This document shows positions 49,494 to 60,317 of a stretch of DNA of 64,000 nt, piece after piece (positions within the stretch are counted from its first letter, which is position 1; each line of letters begins with the position of its first letter). The stretch lies in the NCBI RefSeq assembly GCF_030272615.1, contig NC_081415.1:417226757-417290756 (forward strand), given 5' to 3'. The notes below the pieces were generated by a model that was given only the letters and a program-made list of their open reading frames with translations, did not search any database and was not told the DNA's origin. Source of the stretch: Cryptomeria japonica. Taxonomy: Eukaryota > Streptophyta > Pinopsida > Cupressales > Cupressaceae. The translations under genes and the position numbers were made by a program.

Positions 49494-52301
49494 TCAATCA
49501 AGTGAGACTTTTGGATCGACTCTAACCTGTATTGTGTCAAGTATTGCCTTGTGGTCAGATTCATGAGCTTTCCATAAAATCTTGTTATGAGGTCTACCAT
49601 GATACTTAATCAAATGAATATTTGTTGCAACAAAAAGGTTGGAGAAATGAAGAATATGTCTATGTGTTTCAAAGTCCTTGAACAACCAAACATCAGAATT
49701 CTTGATAGGGTATCTCCTAAGCCATGTGCCTGTCATGACAATAGACCCTATTGGATACTCAATACCCTCTCCATCAATGATTGTGGTTGTCAATTTTCTC
49801 TTAGGCTCAATACAACGACATAAAAAGTAATTTGTTCCTTCTTCATTGTTCTCTTCTTTAACAATTGCGTACACATGACTTGCATATTATATAATGATAA
49901 TTAATACCAAAAATAATGTTTGATGTAACAAAATGAGCCAAAAAAATTTACCCAAAAAATCACCTGGTTCCACTAGGTCAGATACATGATCGAAATCAAC
50001 TGATGCTTCCATCTGGTTCAACTAGTGTGCTCTGGGAATTTGATAGGTATCAATGGGAAGCAACGGTCTACAAGACTATTTGTCAACCCACTCTTGTGAT
50101 TCACACTCTTCCCACAAAAAATACATACATAAAGAGCAAAAACATACAATCTGTCTAGTATAAATTACCGGTGAACTTGCATTTGAACTTCGAAATGAGT
50201 TCATGTCATTGGAACCTGCAACTGTACAACAATCTTGATAGTTTTCAATGTTAGATTCAGTGATCAACAAACAATATCTATGAACCATTGACGTACCTGC
50301 ATTACCTGGTCCCATTGTAGAGTTACACCATCATACAATTGTTGTTGCATCTATCAACTCAGCACCACCTTCGTACTTCAATTCTTCTCTATCTAGGGCT
50401 CTTTTTACGCATGCTCTTGCACCATCGTGCTCTCCTTTTCCATGTCCAGCCTCAGTGAAATTCAAAAAATGTTGTAACCACTTGTCACATGCATCCTACT
50501 CAACCAATAGAACATCCTTGCATTTTTGAATTGCGAGGTGCAATTATCTGCCCATATTATGTGTTGCTTGTATCATATGTTCCTTTCCCTTAAAATATAA
50601 TAGAAAACTTTAAAGCATCCTTTCACAAACTCTGATGAATGTGTACGATTGTCACTTATGTAGAAGTGATACTCTCTTGCAACCTTTCTATCCTCTTCTG
50701 TGCTATCATCTGCATGCATGAATGCTATGTGTACAAAAAAAGAAACTTGTGTAGAATGGTAATGCATAGATTGCACTTCATTTTGAGGTTGTAGTGTATA
50801 ATTTTCAGCAAAATCAACTATAGAGACAATGGTACCAAGAGGAAATGTGTCCTTGCATAACTTGAATTTCTCATCTAACCACCAAGCTCCATGTGTATGC
50901 ATTATGTACTCATAAACTAGTTTCTCTTTAAACATTCTCATAAAATCAACTACACATATATCATTTTTCACTAACTCACATCTCTTCAATTCTTTTCCAT
51001 CTTTAACCCCATATGTCACTGTCTTGTACTTTCCAAAAGATACTAGTTTCTTACTAATTTCATGTGTGCTATCCAAATGTAGACATCTTGGCAAATGTTG
51101 CAAAACACCACACGTAGCACAAGAACCTTTCAAACACATCATCTTATAATAAATGCAACCATCATCTCTTTTACATAACACACTTGAAATAAATTCTCTT
51201 GGTGACTTAGGAGGTGGTTGTATATTGCATTCCTGCAAAACATCGTTAGTGTGCAAAGTACAACATATATGATGATAAATATCATAGTGCATGGATAATT
51301 CAATATGCATCCTACAACAACACATGGTGCATACATGATTAATCTTAACATAAAAAGGTTTTGCCATTTCAAAAAATCTTTGACTAATTCTTATTTGAGG
51401 AAAAATTTGAAGGAATCTTTCATAAAATTTTGTTCGTCATATCCAAATGGTGTTTGGCATGTGGCTCATGATTTCTAGATCCAATTTGCGTTCTAACAAC
51501 ATCTCTTTGGTTAGGTGAAACCCTTGTGTTATCGTGCCAAAAAGTTTCAATTAATGTTCTTAGTGCATCAAGAACAACCTTGTCTTTGCGTGGTAGTCTA
51601 CCCGACAACGCCCAAATAGAATTATTGTTAGGATCCTCTATTTTCTCTCGCCTATAGAATGCTTTACGTAATGTTGTTCTACTTATGTTTAATGACTTAC
51701 TTGTTTTTCTTACCAAACAATCTTTTTTTATTTTCTTATTCATTATGGTTGATGTAATAACACGTCTAGTAACATTATAATCTTTAGTACATGATTTGGA
51801 ACCAATAGCTTGATATGCATCAAATAGATTTCTCACAATAGTTCTTTTGCTATTACTTTTGGATGATCTTAGGCCTAGAATTTTCATTGTCTCTCTAAAA
51901 TTCAAATTTTTAATCATTTCAACAATTAATTGGCATCTTGTAGTTTGATTTAAGTTTTCAAAATAGTTTTGCCATATTCTTTTAACCATTCTCCTACAAG
52001 TTCGTTCATTCATTTTATTGGGCATTGGATTCAAAATATTCTCATCGATGTCAATTAGATACTTTGGTTTCCTACGAATGATTCTAGGAGGTGTTAACAT
52101 CGGTGCATTGTGTGCATTAGGTACATTCATCGCATCAAATAGAGCCGGTGTATGTTCATCATTGCGTGTATGTTCGTTTGTTTTATTAGTCATTGTGATC
52201 TCTTCTTCAATTGCATTATGTTCATTTGGTAATTTGAATTGAGATGTTGAGGATGACGAACCTTCTTGTCCCATTGCTCTTATGTCACGTAATTTCTTCA
52301 T
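49494..52301 (-). pseudogene. Sola-like DDD transposase, decayed
   Basis: Minus strand, N to C. A 293-residue segment (52301-51420) has a Ser-rich start, a helical DNA-binding-type region (MVKRIWQNYFENLNQTTRCQ, MKILGLRSSKS) and FWHDNTRVSPNQRDVVR. The next segment (51367-50573) carries a Cys-rich block (HVCTMCCCRMHIE, CLKGSCATCG) and the first catalytic motif SIVDFAENYTLQPQNEVQS (Asp codon 50813-50815). Then come WADNCTSQFKNARMFYWLSR (Asp 50546-50548) and GHGKGEHDGARACVKRAL (Asp 50423-50425). C-terminal parts include NSFRSSNASSPVIYTRQ and a 126-residue frame with EYPIGSIVMTGTWLRRYPI (49874-49494). Asp spacings are about 89 and 41 residues. At least three frame breaks occur, for example one lost base near 51408 and one in TTTTTTGA near 50468; the family may also have introns. 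The Sola-type assignment comes from motif memory. Confidence 0.7.
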
Positions 52302-52379
52302 ACGTTGCCTTTGTCTTTCCTTTCTCTCATTGTTCCATTGTTTCTCACTTGTTCTTTCCCATCGTTAATACTGGTTGTC

Positions 52380-52430
52380 CTAAATAGAATCATTTTACAC
52401 ACACACACATATATATATATATATAAACAA
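52380..52430. repeat. (CA)n(TA)n microsatellite
   Basis: ACACACACACAT runs into ATATATATATATAT just upstream of the transposase start. Confidence 0.9.
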
Positions 52431-52825
52431 AAGTTCTTAAAAAAATCAAATAACTATAAAATTAAGCATTATCATTATTTTCTTAAATCAAAACTATTAA
52501 AAAATCACAATAACATTGAACAAACTATTAAGAACAATAATTCAATCATTTGAAATCATTCAAAACAAAAATTTCACTTACTTCTACATATAAAACTATC
52601 ACAAAAGCGTGATAACAGTTGCAGTGGGGCCTTCAACGACCTCAAAAAATTCTTTTGATGTCATTGAGGTTGTTAGGCAACTAAAAGTATGTTCAATAAC
52701 TGCATATGTGGTATGTTCAGTAACCCCGTGCATGCTTTTAGTCCCTAAAAAAGCTTAGTAGACCAATGTCCATATTCCTAGTACCCCGTACATGTTACTT
52801 GTAGTAAATAAAATGTGAAGGAAAA
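52431..52825. other. Spacer between the transposase start and the GA-rich block
   Basis: AT-rich sequence without a supported gene. Near 52640-52800 there are words like those of the left subterminal region (CTGCATATGTGGTATG, CCCGTGCATG, CCCCGTACATG), possibly internal relatives of the subterminal motif. Confidence 0.4.
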
Positions 52826-52859
52826 GGGAGGGAGGGGGAGGGAGGGAGGGAGGGGGAGG

Positions 52860-52912
<53 letters not shown>

Positions 52913-52990
52913 CTGGAGAGAGGATGGAGAGGGAGAGGGAGGGAGAGGGAGAGAAAGGGGGAGAGGAAGAGAGAGAGGGAGAGGGAGAGG
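52826..52990. repeat. GA/GGGA-rich microsatellite block
   Basis: GGGA and GA units without interruption for about 165 bp, then degenerate. It abuts the left end of a solo LTR. Confidence 0.9.
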
Positions 52991-52994
52991 GATG

Positions 52995-55470
52995 TGTTGG
53001 CATTGTGTTGTCAATGATGTCAACCGGTATAGGATGACAACCGGTATGGGAGATTGATGAGAAATGCTGGCATTGATGAATACTAGAAATGGTGCCATTG
53101 ATGTCATCTAGCATAGCAGGTCACCAATAAGAAAGAGTTTTTCATCTAGCTTAATGGCCATTGGAGTCACCGGTACACAAGTTAGTGTTGACTTTTGTTG
53201 AAGACATAAGGACTGCAAACCAGTAAGTGACATGTTGGCAGTGCATAGTTGGCAACCAATAAGAGAGCAAGGTGTTGGGTTGTTGATTGTGATGAAGAGG
53301 GTGAGTGTTACTTAAATCACATCAATTCTGAAGGTGAAGTAAGTGCAGGCCACCGGTATGTTGTGTGGATGTGAAACAACAGGACTCCCACCGGATAAAG
53401 ATGCAGTCACCATTTGGAGAGATGACTGACAGTGAATGTGCCTAACCGAATCACATGTGCCTGTTTGAAGATATGCATGCTCAAATAGGGAAGCCACATT
53501 GGTGCAATGCAGGGTGTAGATGACAAGGATCCACTCCCACCGGTAAGTGGAGCTTATATCCTATTATGCATGGAATGTATCATAGCCCTTTGAGATAAGA
53601 CAAAAGAGTTAAAGGCATATGACTGAAGGCTCACACTAGATGAACTGGTGAAACACTAAGTTGCCTTAGGTGCATGAGATTAGAGATATGCACCGGATCA
53701 GCTGGGTAGACAATGATGGATTACTGGTACAAAGATTGAAGGATATGGTTGTCACTTTGACAAACATGTTAATAGCAGAACCGATCTATTGATGAAGAAG
53801 GCAAGTTTGAGCAGATGCAGACAGATGGAGTATGTTGAAGGTTGATGACATGATGTCATCAAGGTGTTTACTGGTAAATATGTCCACCGGTAATGTTGAC
53901 AAAGTGCAGATGCAGAAGGCTCCCATTTGATGAAGATGTGCATGAGGTAGGTTGCAAGGCGTGCTGACCGATTTGGGTGCTCCACCGAAAGAGAAGCAAA
54001 GTGCAAGGGTGAAGGAAAACCTGTTAGGGTATAACTGATAAAGTTAGTGAACCAGTAGATGAACCCGGTTGAGTGGTTGGTCGATGATCTTGTCTGGACC
54101 GACATAGAAGACTTAGAAAAGGTGGATGTTGACAAAGGGGCCACGTGGATGTGAAGTGGCATGCATGTACAGGTCGGTGTGATTTGTCAGTGAGGTCGTT
54201 GGTGATTGGTCCAACATTTATGGTGACTGCGAAGCTCAAGCAAGCATGGAAGAGGATTGCAGGTCGAGATCAAGGAAACAACAGAGATTCAGAAAAGACT
54301 GATCTTGCAGATTGAAGAGGATGAAGGAAACCGCATCACACACATGATTGACCAGAAAAAATGCCAAAAATCATGCTACAGACGACAAAAGAGAGAAGAC
54401 GTGGTTTGGAAGGAAAACAGATGGGCAATGCTCATTGATTGAGTGTTGAACATCAATCGAGGACATGATATCAGATTAGATATGACATGTCATGATGATC
54501 AGAGATCTAATCGGATGCAGATTCAGTGCGTGGCGAAAACCATAGCGTACCAATATTCAAACTCACGTTTAGGCGGGAAAATATTGCTATAAGAGTGTGA
54601 GCCAAAGATGTTGTTGGGGTTGCTGCATGTGAGAGAAAATAAGTCAAGTGCTCAATGAGAATTAGAGAAGAGACTGAGTGTGTGAGTGATAAACGGGTTG
54701 AAGAGTTCAACCAACAACAATGAGGCAACTGGTAGCCAGCCGTTGAGTTTGAGAGAGGAGTACACTGGTGGTGACTGAACCGATAGAGAAGGGTTACAAA
54801 ATATTGCAGAGAAAGATAACTAAGAATCGACAACAATTAGATAGCGGACAACTGACTGAGAAAATTAGACTGGAGGTGGCCAACAATGGTATGATAGAAA
54901 GATTGGAGAACTGACAGAGAGAAGAACCAACAGAGGAGAAGAAGAGGCTGAACTAGCAAAGGTGCAATAGAAAGCAAGGTGCAACATAGAGTGGGTTGCA
55001 CTAGGAGATAAGGTTGTCACATAGAAAAGGTGAATAGAGAACCGATGGAGAGACATACATGAGAGTTACAAAGTTATTTTGTAACAAGAAGATAACTTTT
55101 GTATTCAAAATATGATTTTGTAAACACTGAGTTGGAGCTCAGTGCAGGGGTTGGTGCCCTAAAGCAGGAGTGGTACTCCTTGGGTTGGTGCCCTAAATGT
55201 TGTAACCGAGGTTTTCATTGTGAGGCTGGATTAGAGCAGTAGTCTCCAACAACACTTCTCACCGAGGTTTTTCCCATCTTGGGTTTTCCTCATACATCCG
55301 GTGTTATGTGATGTCCCTTTTATGTGTGCTTGTATTTGTGTTAGTCTCCCATCTAACCGATATGTCTGCTTTATGTTAGATCTATTAACCGATATACACA
55401 CAAAGGATAGAAAAGGGAAAAGTTGGGAAATCACTGATTCACCCCCCCTCTTAGTGACATCTAGTGTTCA
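52995..55470 (+). mobile_element. Probable solo LTR inside the DNA transposon
   Basis: It begins TGTTGGCATTGTG and ends near CTAGTGTTCA. Before the end are CTGATTCACCCCCC and TCTTAGTGACA, and a GAGGTTTTTCCC / GGGTTTTCCTCAT block, all as in the copia LTRs elsewhere here. ACCGGTA words are frequent, as in 36496-37925. GA-rich DNA on both sides hides any target duplication. At 2.5 kb it is long for this group and no internal region is present. Short frames on both strands inside it are not convincing genes. Confidence 0.65.
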
Positions 55471-55537
55471 ATAGGAGAGAGAGAGAGAGAGGATCTTAGA
55501 TTAAGGACATTCCATTGTCTTTTATTTTATAATATAT

Positions 55538-55930
55538 TGGCAGGTGAACAGGTCAGATGTTTTTCGGGCCATGTTTGAAGGGGATCTTATGGTTCAAAAG
55601 AAAGGAGTGACTGTGAAAAAGGAGGTGGGAGATAAGATTATTATGTTCCAAGTGGTATATAACGAGATGGGTAAACAAAATATAGTGATGAAAGAGGTGG
55701 GAGGAGAAAGTATTGTGTTTCAGGTTGTAGGTTTCATGGAGAACGAAAGAGTAGAAGTGATAGTGGAGGAGGTATGAAGAGAAAAATTAAAAGTGTTTCT
55801 GAATTTTCTCTACACAAGAAAAGTGAGTGATAATGAAATTTTTACCAATTATAAACAACTTGTGAGGCTTGCAGCCAATTTTCAGATAAAGAAGTTGTTT
55901 ACCAAGTTGAATTTGTGTATGGATGGGGTA
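55538..55930 (+). pseudogene. BTB/POZ domain exon fragment carried in the DNA transposon
   Basis: After an intron-like tract ending TTGGCAG at 55543, the plus strand reads VNRSDVFRAMFEGDLMVQKK, then later EKLKVFLNFLYTRKVSDNEI and QLVRLAANFQIKKLFTKLN. The segment DVFRAMFEGDL, the LNFLYT strand/helix and the LAANFQIKKL helix are the hallmarks of the plant BTB/POZ fold, which usually serves as a dimer and Cullin-3 adaptor surface. The frame is continuous over about 128 codons except for one TGA at 55775-55777. An insertion of about 40 residues rich in Lys, Glu and Val separates the two halves. It has no start codon or downstream domain, so I take it as a captured host exon. Confidence 0.65.
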
Positions 55931-56109
55931 TGGAGGAAGGAAGAGATAGGGACCATGCTGGTTTGTTATTTCTATAAGAAGTATTGGTATTGCTATTTAT
56001 ATTGTAATAATGGTTCATCTTGCCACCTTAGGACACCATATGACCCCTTAGGACATCATATGATCCTAAAGGGTCATGTGGTGTGCTAAGGGGTCACAAG
56101 GGGGAGAGA

Positions 56110-56169
<60 letters not shown>

Positions 56170-56365
56170 GATGGGAAAGTAAGGGAGATAAAGGGGGTAG
56201 GTAGAGAGAAAGAGTGGGGAGGGAGAGAAGAAGAGAGAGAGGGGGATGGGGTATGGAGGAAGGGAGGGAGGGAGAGCATGCCGGTTTCTTATTCTTGTAA
56301 GCAGTATTGGTATTTCTTTTTATATTGTAATAATGGTTCATCTTTCCACCTTACGACATCGTAAT
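55920..56365. repeat. Direct duplication, about 325-bp spacing, with a GA microsatellite
   Basis: GGATGGGGTATGGAGGAAGG, then TTGTTATTTCTATAAGAAG-type sequence and TATTGTAATAATGGTTCATC near 55920-56020, recur at about 56247-56345. Between the copies lie GA repeats (56101-56165). Confidence 0.8.
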
Positions 56366-56434
56366 GCCATCTTGCCATCTTGACCCCTTAGGACATCATA
56401 TGCTCCTAAAGGGTCATGTGGTGTTATGTGGGTC

Positions 56435-56479
<45 letters not shown>

Positions 56480-56830
56480 GGGAGAGACAGAGATTGGGGA
56501 GGAAGGGAGGGAGGGAGGGAAGGGGGGAGAGAGAAGAATAAAAAAGTGAGGGAGGGAGATGAGGGGAGAGGAAGAGATGTCACATGATGTCGTTAAGGGT
56601 CATGTGGGGTCCTAATTGAGCCACACATGTGTTACAACACCATACGACCCCTTAAGACATCATATGACCCCTTAAGATAGCATACATGGTCTGAAGGGGT
56701 CATATGGCATCATTGGGGGTCATATAGGGTCATAATGGGGCCGCACATGTGTTAGAACATCATATGACCCCTTAGGACATCATATGGTCTTAAGGGGTCA
56801 TATGTGTGCTAAGGGACCTTACATGATGAC
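56030..56830. repeat. Palindromic modules GACCCCTTAGGACATCATATG with GA microsatellites
   Basis: The word CCCCTTAGGACATCATATG or its close complement (CATATGGTCTTAAGGGGTC) occurs near 56043, 56385, 56648, 56665, 56768 and 56785, often as inverted pairs that form hairpins. Three modules are each followed by a long GA run (56101-56165, 56438-56477 and 56854-56918). Confidence 0.75.
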
Positions 56831-56854
56831 ATTAAGTGTTATGTGGGGTCCTGC

Positions 56855-56918
<64 letters not shown>

Positions 56919-56920
<2 letters not shown>

Positions 56921-57170
56921 TACATTGTACAATACGATATCAAAAGACAATATACATCAATATACATGTACATACACATATACATATAATACACATAAAA
57001 TATCAAAAGATAATACACATACATACATATTATATATATATATACATACATGTGTGTGTATATATAATACACATATTATATATATAATATCTATATATAT
57101 ACATATTATACATATACATATACATATATGTATGCACACACACACACACACATTTTAAACATACACATTA
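56919..57170. repeat. AT/AC microsatellite-rich stretch
   Basis: ATACACATATACATATA, TATATATATACATACATG and ACACACACACACAC runs. Frames across it encode Ile/Tyr/His/Thr repeats only. Confidence 0.9.
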
Positions 57171-58104
57171 ATTTATTTATGTTATAGTATCATAGGTAGA
57201 ACCGCGCACACGATACTTTCTCCTTAGAACTACGTACGCACTGCTTATTTAAAAAAAATCTCGTACGCAATTCTTATTCAAAAGAAATCCCGTACATTCT
57301 CTTGTTTGTTTAGGCTTGTGAATAAGCTTGGATGACAAAGCTGTGGTTTGGAAGTTTGATTTCCCTCCATTTCCCTCATTTTTGACTTGTTTTGTTTTAT
57401 GAACTTGGTTTCTCGAATTTGTCATCATCAGGTTTACACTTCATCAAGTGGGTATTTCTAAAATTGCCACCATATTTTCACTCATCTTCTGAGCTTTCCA
57501 ACCATATAATTTTTTTTTAAATTTGAACAACAATAACATATTATTATTGAATTTCTTTTACCAGTGTCTCCATAGTTCTCAGAAACATACGTGTACCATT
57601 TTTTTAATAACTTTTGATCTACTTATCCAAATTTAAAAAACTTTATATATTATTGTATTTCACTTGATTCTTTACAATTTAAAAAAAAAATTGCATTTTG
57701 AGTTGTTTTGGTGCAAGTTATGCTTCGCGCACAAACATGTACCTAATTTTCAGGATATGCTCGATTGGAAAAATAATAAAAACAAATACTCAACAAAAAA
57801 ATACACAACTTCTAGTGCTCACTCTTCTATATCTTTCTGCCAAAGGATTTGTCAAAATACTAAATATAACTATGAATTTTTTGATGCGCACGTCAGACAC
57901 TATGTTATGTTTTTCAAAAAAAATTAGGGTATGTTTTTCGTGTGCGAAGGATTTGACCCCCTTAATTTTATCTAATTTTGAAAAAAATTAGTTGTTTGAA
58001 AACTAGATTCAGAGTACTACAATCTTTGTTCTTTGAGTATCTTCATATCTTGAGTGGATGGCTCTCAACTTTCTCCTCCAAGTTCAGGTTTACCTGATTT
58101 CAGA
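57171..58104. other. Right subterminal region of the DNA transposon, non-coding
   Basis: AT-rich sequence without a supported gene. At 57190-57300 there are CTACGTACGCACT, CTCGTACGCAATT and CCCGTACATTC. These recall the subterminal motif of the left end, though less regular. Confidence 0.5.
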
Positions 58105-58158
58105 AAAAAAGTGTCCACTTATACCCCCTTTTTGCACACCATCTTGGTGCACTTACTC
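58105..58158. repeat. Right terminal inverted repeat of the DNA transposon
   Basis: Ends TTTTTGCACACCATCTTGG then TGCACTTACTC, the complement of the left end with one mismatch in the core. GGGA follows at 58159-58162. Confidence 0.85.
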
Positions 58159-58607
58159 GGGAATGGTTATGGATTTTAGGATCATCGGGATTAGTTGATA
58201 AATGGACTAAGTAATGGATTGGGTTGCATTGGAAGAATATCATAGCATGTTGGCATAGAAGATAGTGAGACATCTATCATGGAAGTTAGGAAATAGTGTC
58301 TTTTGCATTGGTAATGGAAATCTTAAGTGTTGCAATGATTAAGAGTAGTTGTGTTGCTTAAGTCGGTAGTAAGTAATGAGGTTGAGATGCCCTAGGAAGA
58401 TGGTAGTGATGTTATGTTTAATTTTCTGCTTGTGTAATCGGTTTATGAATGTATGTGATATGTTTCATGTACTTAGTAATTAGATATTAATGGATGTACT
58501 TCACCGATGATGTTATGTGTTGCATTAGATGTTATTTAAATTTTTTTTTTATCTCCATTAGAATGTTAGTTGCTTAATTTCTCTAGGGTATTTTGACGGG
58601 CATTACA
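58159..58607 (+). repeat. 3' LTR of the LARD-like element, right piece
   Basis: From GGGAATGGTTATGG it follows 20172-20619 closely and ends GGGCATTACA. It marks the right edge of the whole nest. Confidence 0.85.
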
Positions 58608-60317
58608 TGACAAAAGTTACTGCACCTACACATTGTACTATTTTATATTTAATGAATTTAAATGGTGACAAATCAGAGAGATAAAAGATGTTAAACTTTT
58701 CGATCGTATTGTTTCCAAGTTTTCCTTTTATTTGCATCCTCTAGACACAAGCATTGCCCACTATTTTTGCAACGACAACTACTTTTTGACAGTACATACA
58801 GTATGTGGAGGGAGTAGCAACAACCCACCATTGTTGTGCATTTCTTAGGCTAAAGAGGTGTGGAGAATGTTGCAGAGCAAAACATGTATTGGAACCCATT
58901 CAAATCAACATAGAGTGCAACCAAACAACTATTGGTGCCTATTGAAACAAATAGTTGAGAAGATGCGTGTAATAAATGGGGAGTGTGTGAGTGAGATAAG
59001 CAAGGTGGTGAAGCATTAAATGTTTAATTGCATTAAAAGTTGGCACCATCAAATTCAGAATATGAGAAGGGATCTGTAGTTAATGTGGCTTGTCGGGAGG
59101 GAGCATACGACACATGATAAATGCGAGGAAGTGGATCTTGTTATAAGTGGTGAATTGCCTACTCACAATGTGGTGTTGCAAACATGTACTTGTAGTGTGC
59201 CACATAATATCGAGGGTTGTCCCAACCTAAGATCGGTCAACCATCCAAATAAACAACTATTTTACTTGACCAACCAATGAGTAACGTACATGTGATAGAT
59301 TGCTTCCACATATGTGAGATATAATTTTTTGTGTTGATTAAAAAAATTTCAATCATGAAGGTGTATTTTTTAATTAATTTTTGGTCCACGTAATACTCCA
59401 CGTGAACCCCAAAGATAACCCCCTCATACCCCTCTCCCCTATTAAAATTTATGATGTAGGAATGATGATTCAAGTCTTGTCTTGGATGGTACATTTTTAA
59501 CTCTTTCTTGCTTTTCCCCATAAGATAGGTACTTAGAAGGACTGAGCCCCACATCCCACTTCTGCATCCTACCCGAAGCTTATTATTAAGCCTTATCATC
59601 TTTTAGCACGGTAGAGTCATCCTCAACATTATCCCTCCGATATTTTGGCTATAATAAGGGCACGTCATCTTTTAATATCATGTCACACTTCTCCCCTGGT
59701 CCCCTAATGGCGGGTCACGCTTTTGTAGAATCTAAAATACGGCCCCTGTTCTTAAAGTCAGCTCATAACCTCAAAAACCGAGAACATTGATTCAGACTTA
59801 CACCACACACCAATGAATCGTAGATAAATTCACTAAACAAAGGCAGAGTACTCTGTTTCACTTATTGCAACTTGATCAAAAAGATTACAGAGCTATTTAA
59901 CAAATAGTTTTCAGCGCCTCTAAAAACAGAATTCGAAAGATCTGAAAGAGTATTAACTACTTAAAAAGAGCATGCACAGCATGCATTATTCGGTGGAAAG
60001 AGCTAACTATAGTTTTAAAAAAAACAAAAAAAACTGCTAGAATTAGAGCTCGCAGTTAAGACATACTGTCTAAATTATTAACTATATTAAACTACGAATT
60101 CATTGAACACAAGGCTTTGATCGGTGAATGGCGGTGCATGGTGAATATAACGGTGGATCTCCCAGTAAGCTGAGAGTTCAGCATCATATCTCCACAGCTT
60201 TCGTGTCCACCGCCAGATATATCTCGTGAATTGCATGTTATAAAATAATTGTTGATATCTTGGCTTGAATTTGGTAAACGGGCAAACACAGATCATTTGA
60301 GCTGTATTGCTTTTGGG
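58608..60317. other. Host intergenic region and promoter side of the dioxygenase gene
   Basis: No gene is supported; the short frames here lack domains. A CACGTG G-box lies at 59399-59404, about 0.9 kb before the start codon. TATA-like words occur at about 60213 (AGATATATC) and 60142 (GAATATAACG). I cannot say which, if any, is used. Confidence 0.4.

Larger units (their letters stand above)
43739..58158 (-). mobile_element. Sola-like TIR DNA transposon, 14.4 kb, with host-gene cargo
   Basis: The left end reads GGGTGTGTGCACCAAGAT. The right end, reverse-complemented, reads GAGTAAGTGCACCAAGAT. A shared core GTGCACCAAGATSGTGTGC is followed by an A-run and then AGTGGACAC on both sides. Both ends begin GRG, and the target duplication is 4 bp. 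The minus strand carries a transposase with three ordered Asp motifs. A 4-bp duplication and a DDD enzyme fit the Sola superfamily; CACTA, hAT, Mutator and PIF/Harbinger do not fit the ends or duplication length. It also carries an accessory gene, two tandem arrays, a BTB/POZ fragment and a solo LTR. The transposase is broken, so this copy cannot move by itself. Superfamily assignment is from memory of motifs and needs a search. Confidence 0.7.
1..58607 (+). mobile_element. Large non-coding LTR element (LARD-like, gypsy-type ends), outer frame of the nest
   Basis: Two diverged copies of one long sequence bracket the region. The first (1-555 and 16934-20619) is followed directly by a tRNA-Met-type primer site. 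The second (40235-43738 and 58159-58607) is preceded by a purine tract. The LTRs start TGTAGTGTCC and end ATTACA, as in many plant Ty3/gypsy elements. The first 453 or so bases of the 5' LTR lie outside the window, so the target duplication cannot be checked. With later insertions removed, the LTRs are about 3.95 kb and the interior about 3.4 kb, with no recognisable gag or pol. Large LTRs around a non-coding core match LARDs. By eye the LTRs are roughly 88-92% identical, so this is the oldest layer here. The gypsy affinity is inferred from the ends only. Confidence 0.75.

Noticed and set aside
52755-53114. Several overlapping frames with Ser/Leu/Pro or Arg/Glu repeats
   Set aside because: They are translations of the GA-rich microsatellite in every phase. 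The same applies at 56066-56583 and 56784-57158.
43739-58158. CACTA, hAT, Mutator, PIF/Harbinger or Helitron assignment for the DNA transposon
   Set aside because: The ends do not begin CACTA, the duplication is 4 bp and not 3, 8 or 9-11, and a Helitron would lack inverted repeats and a target duplication.
59083-59599. Short frames upstream of the dioxygenase gene
   Set aside because: No domain, no splice partner and no codon pattern supports them.
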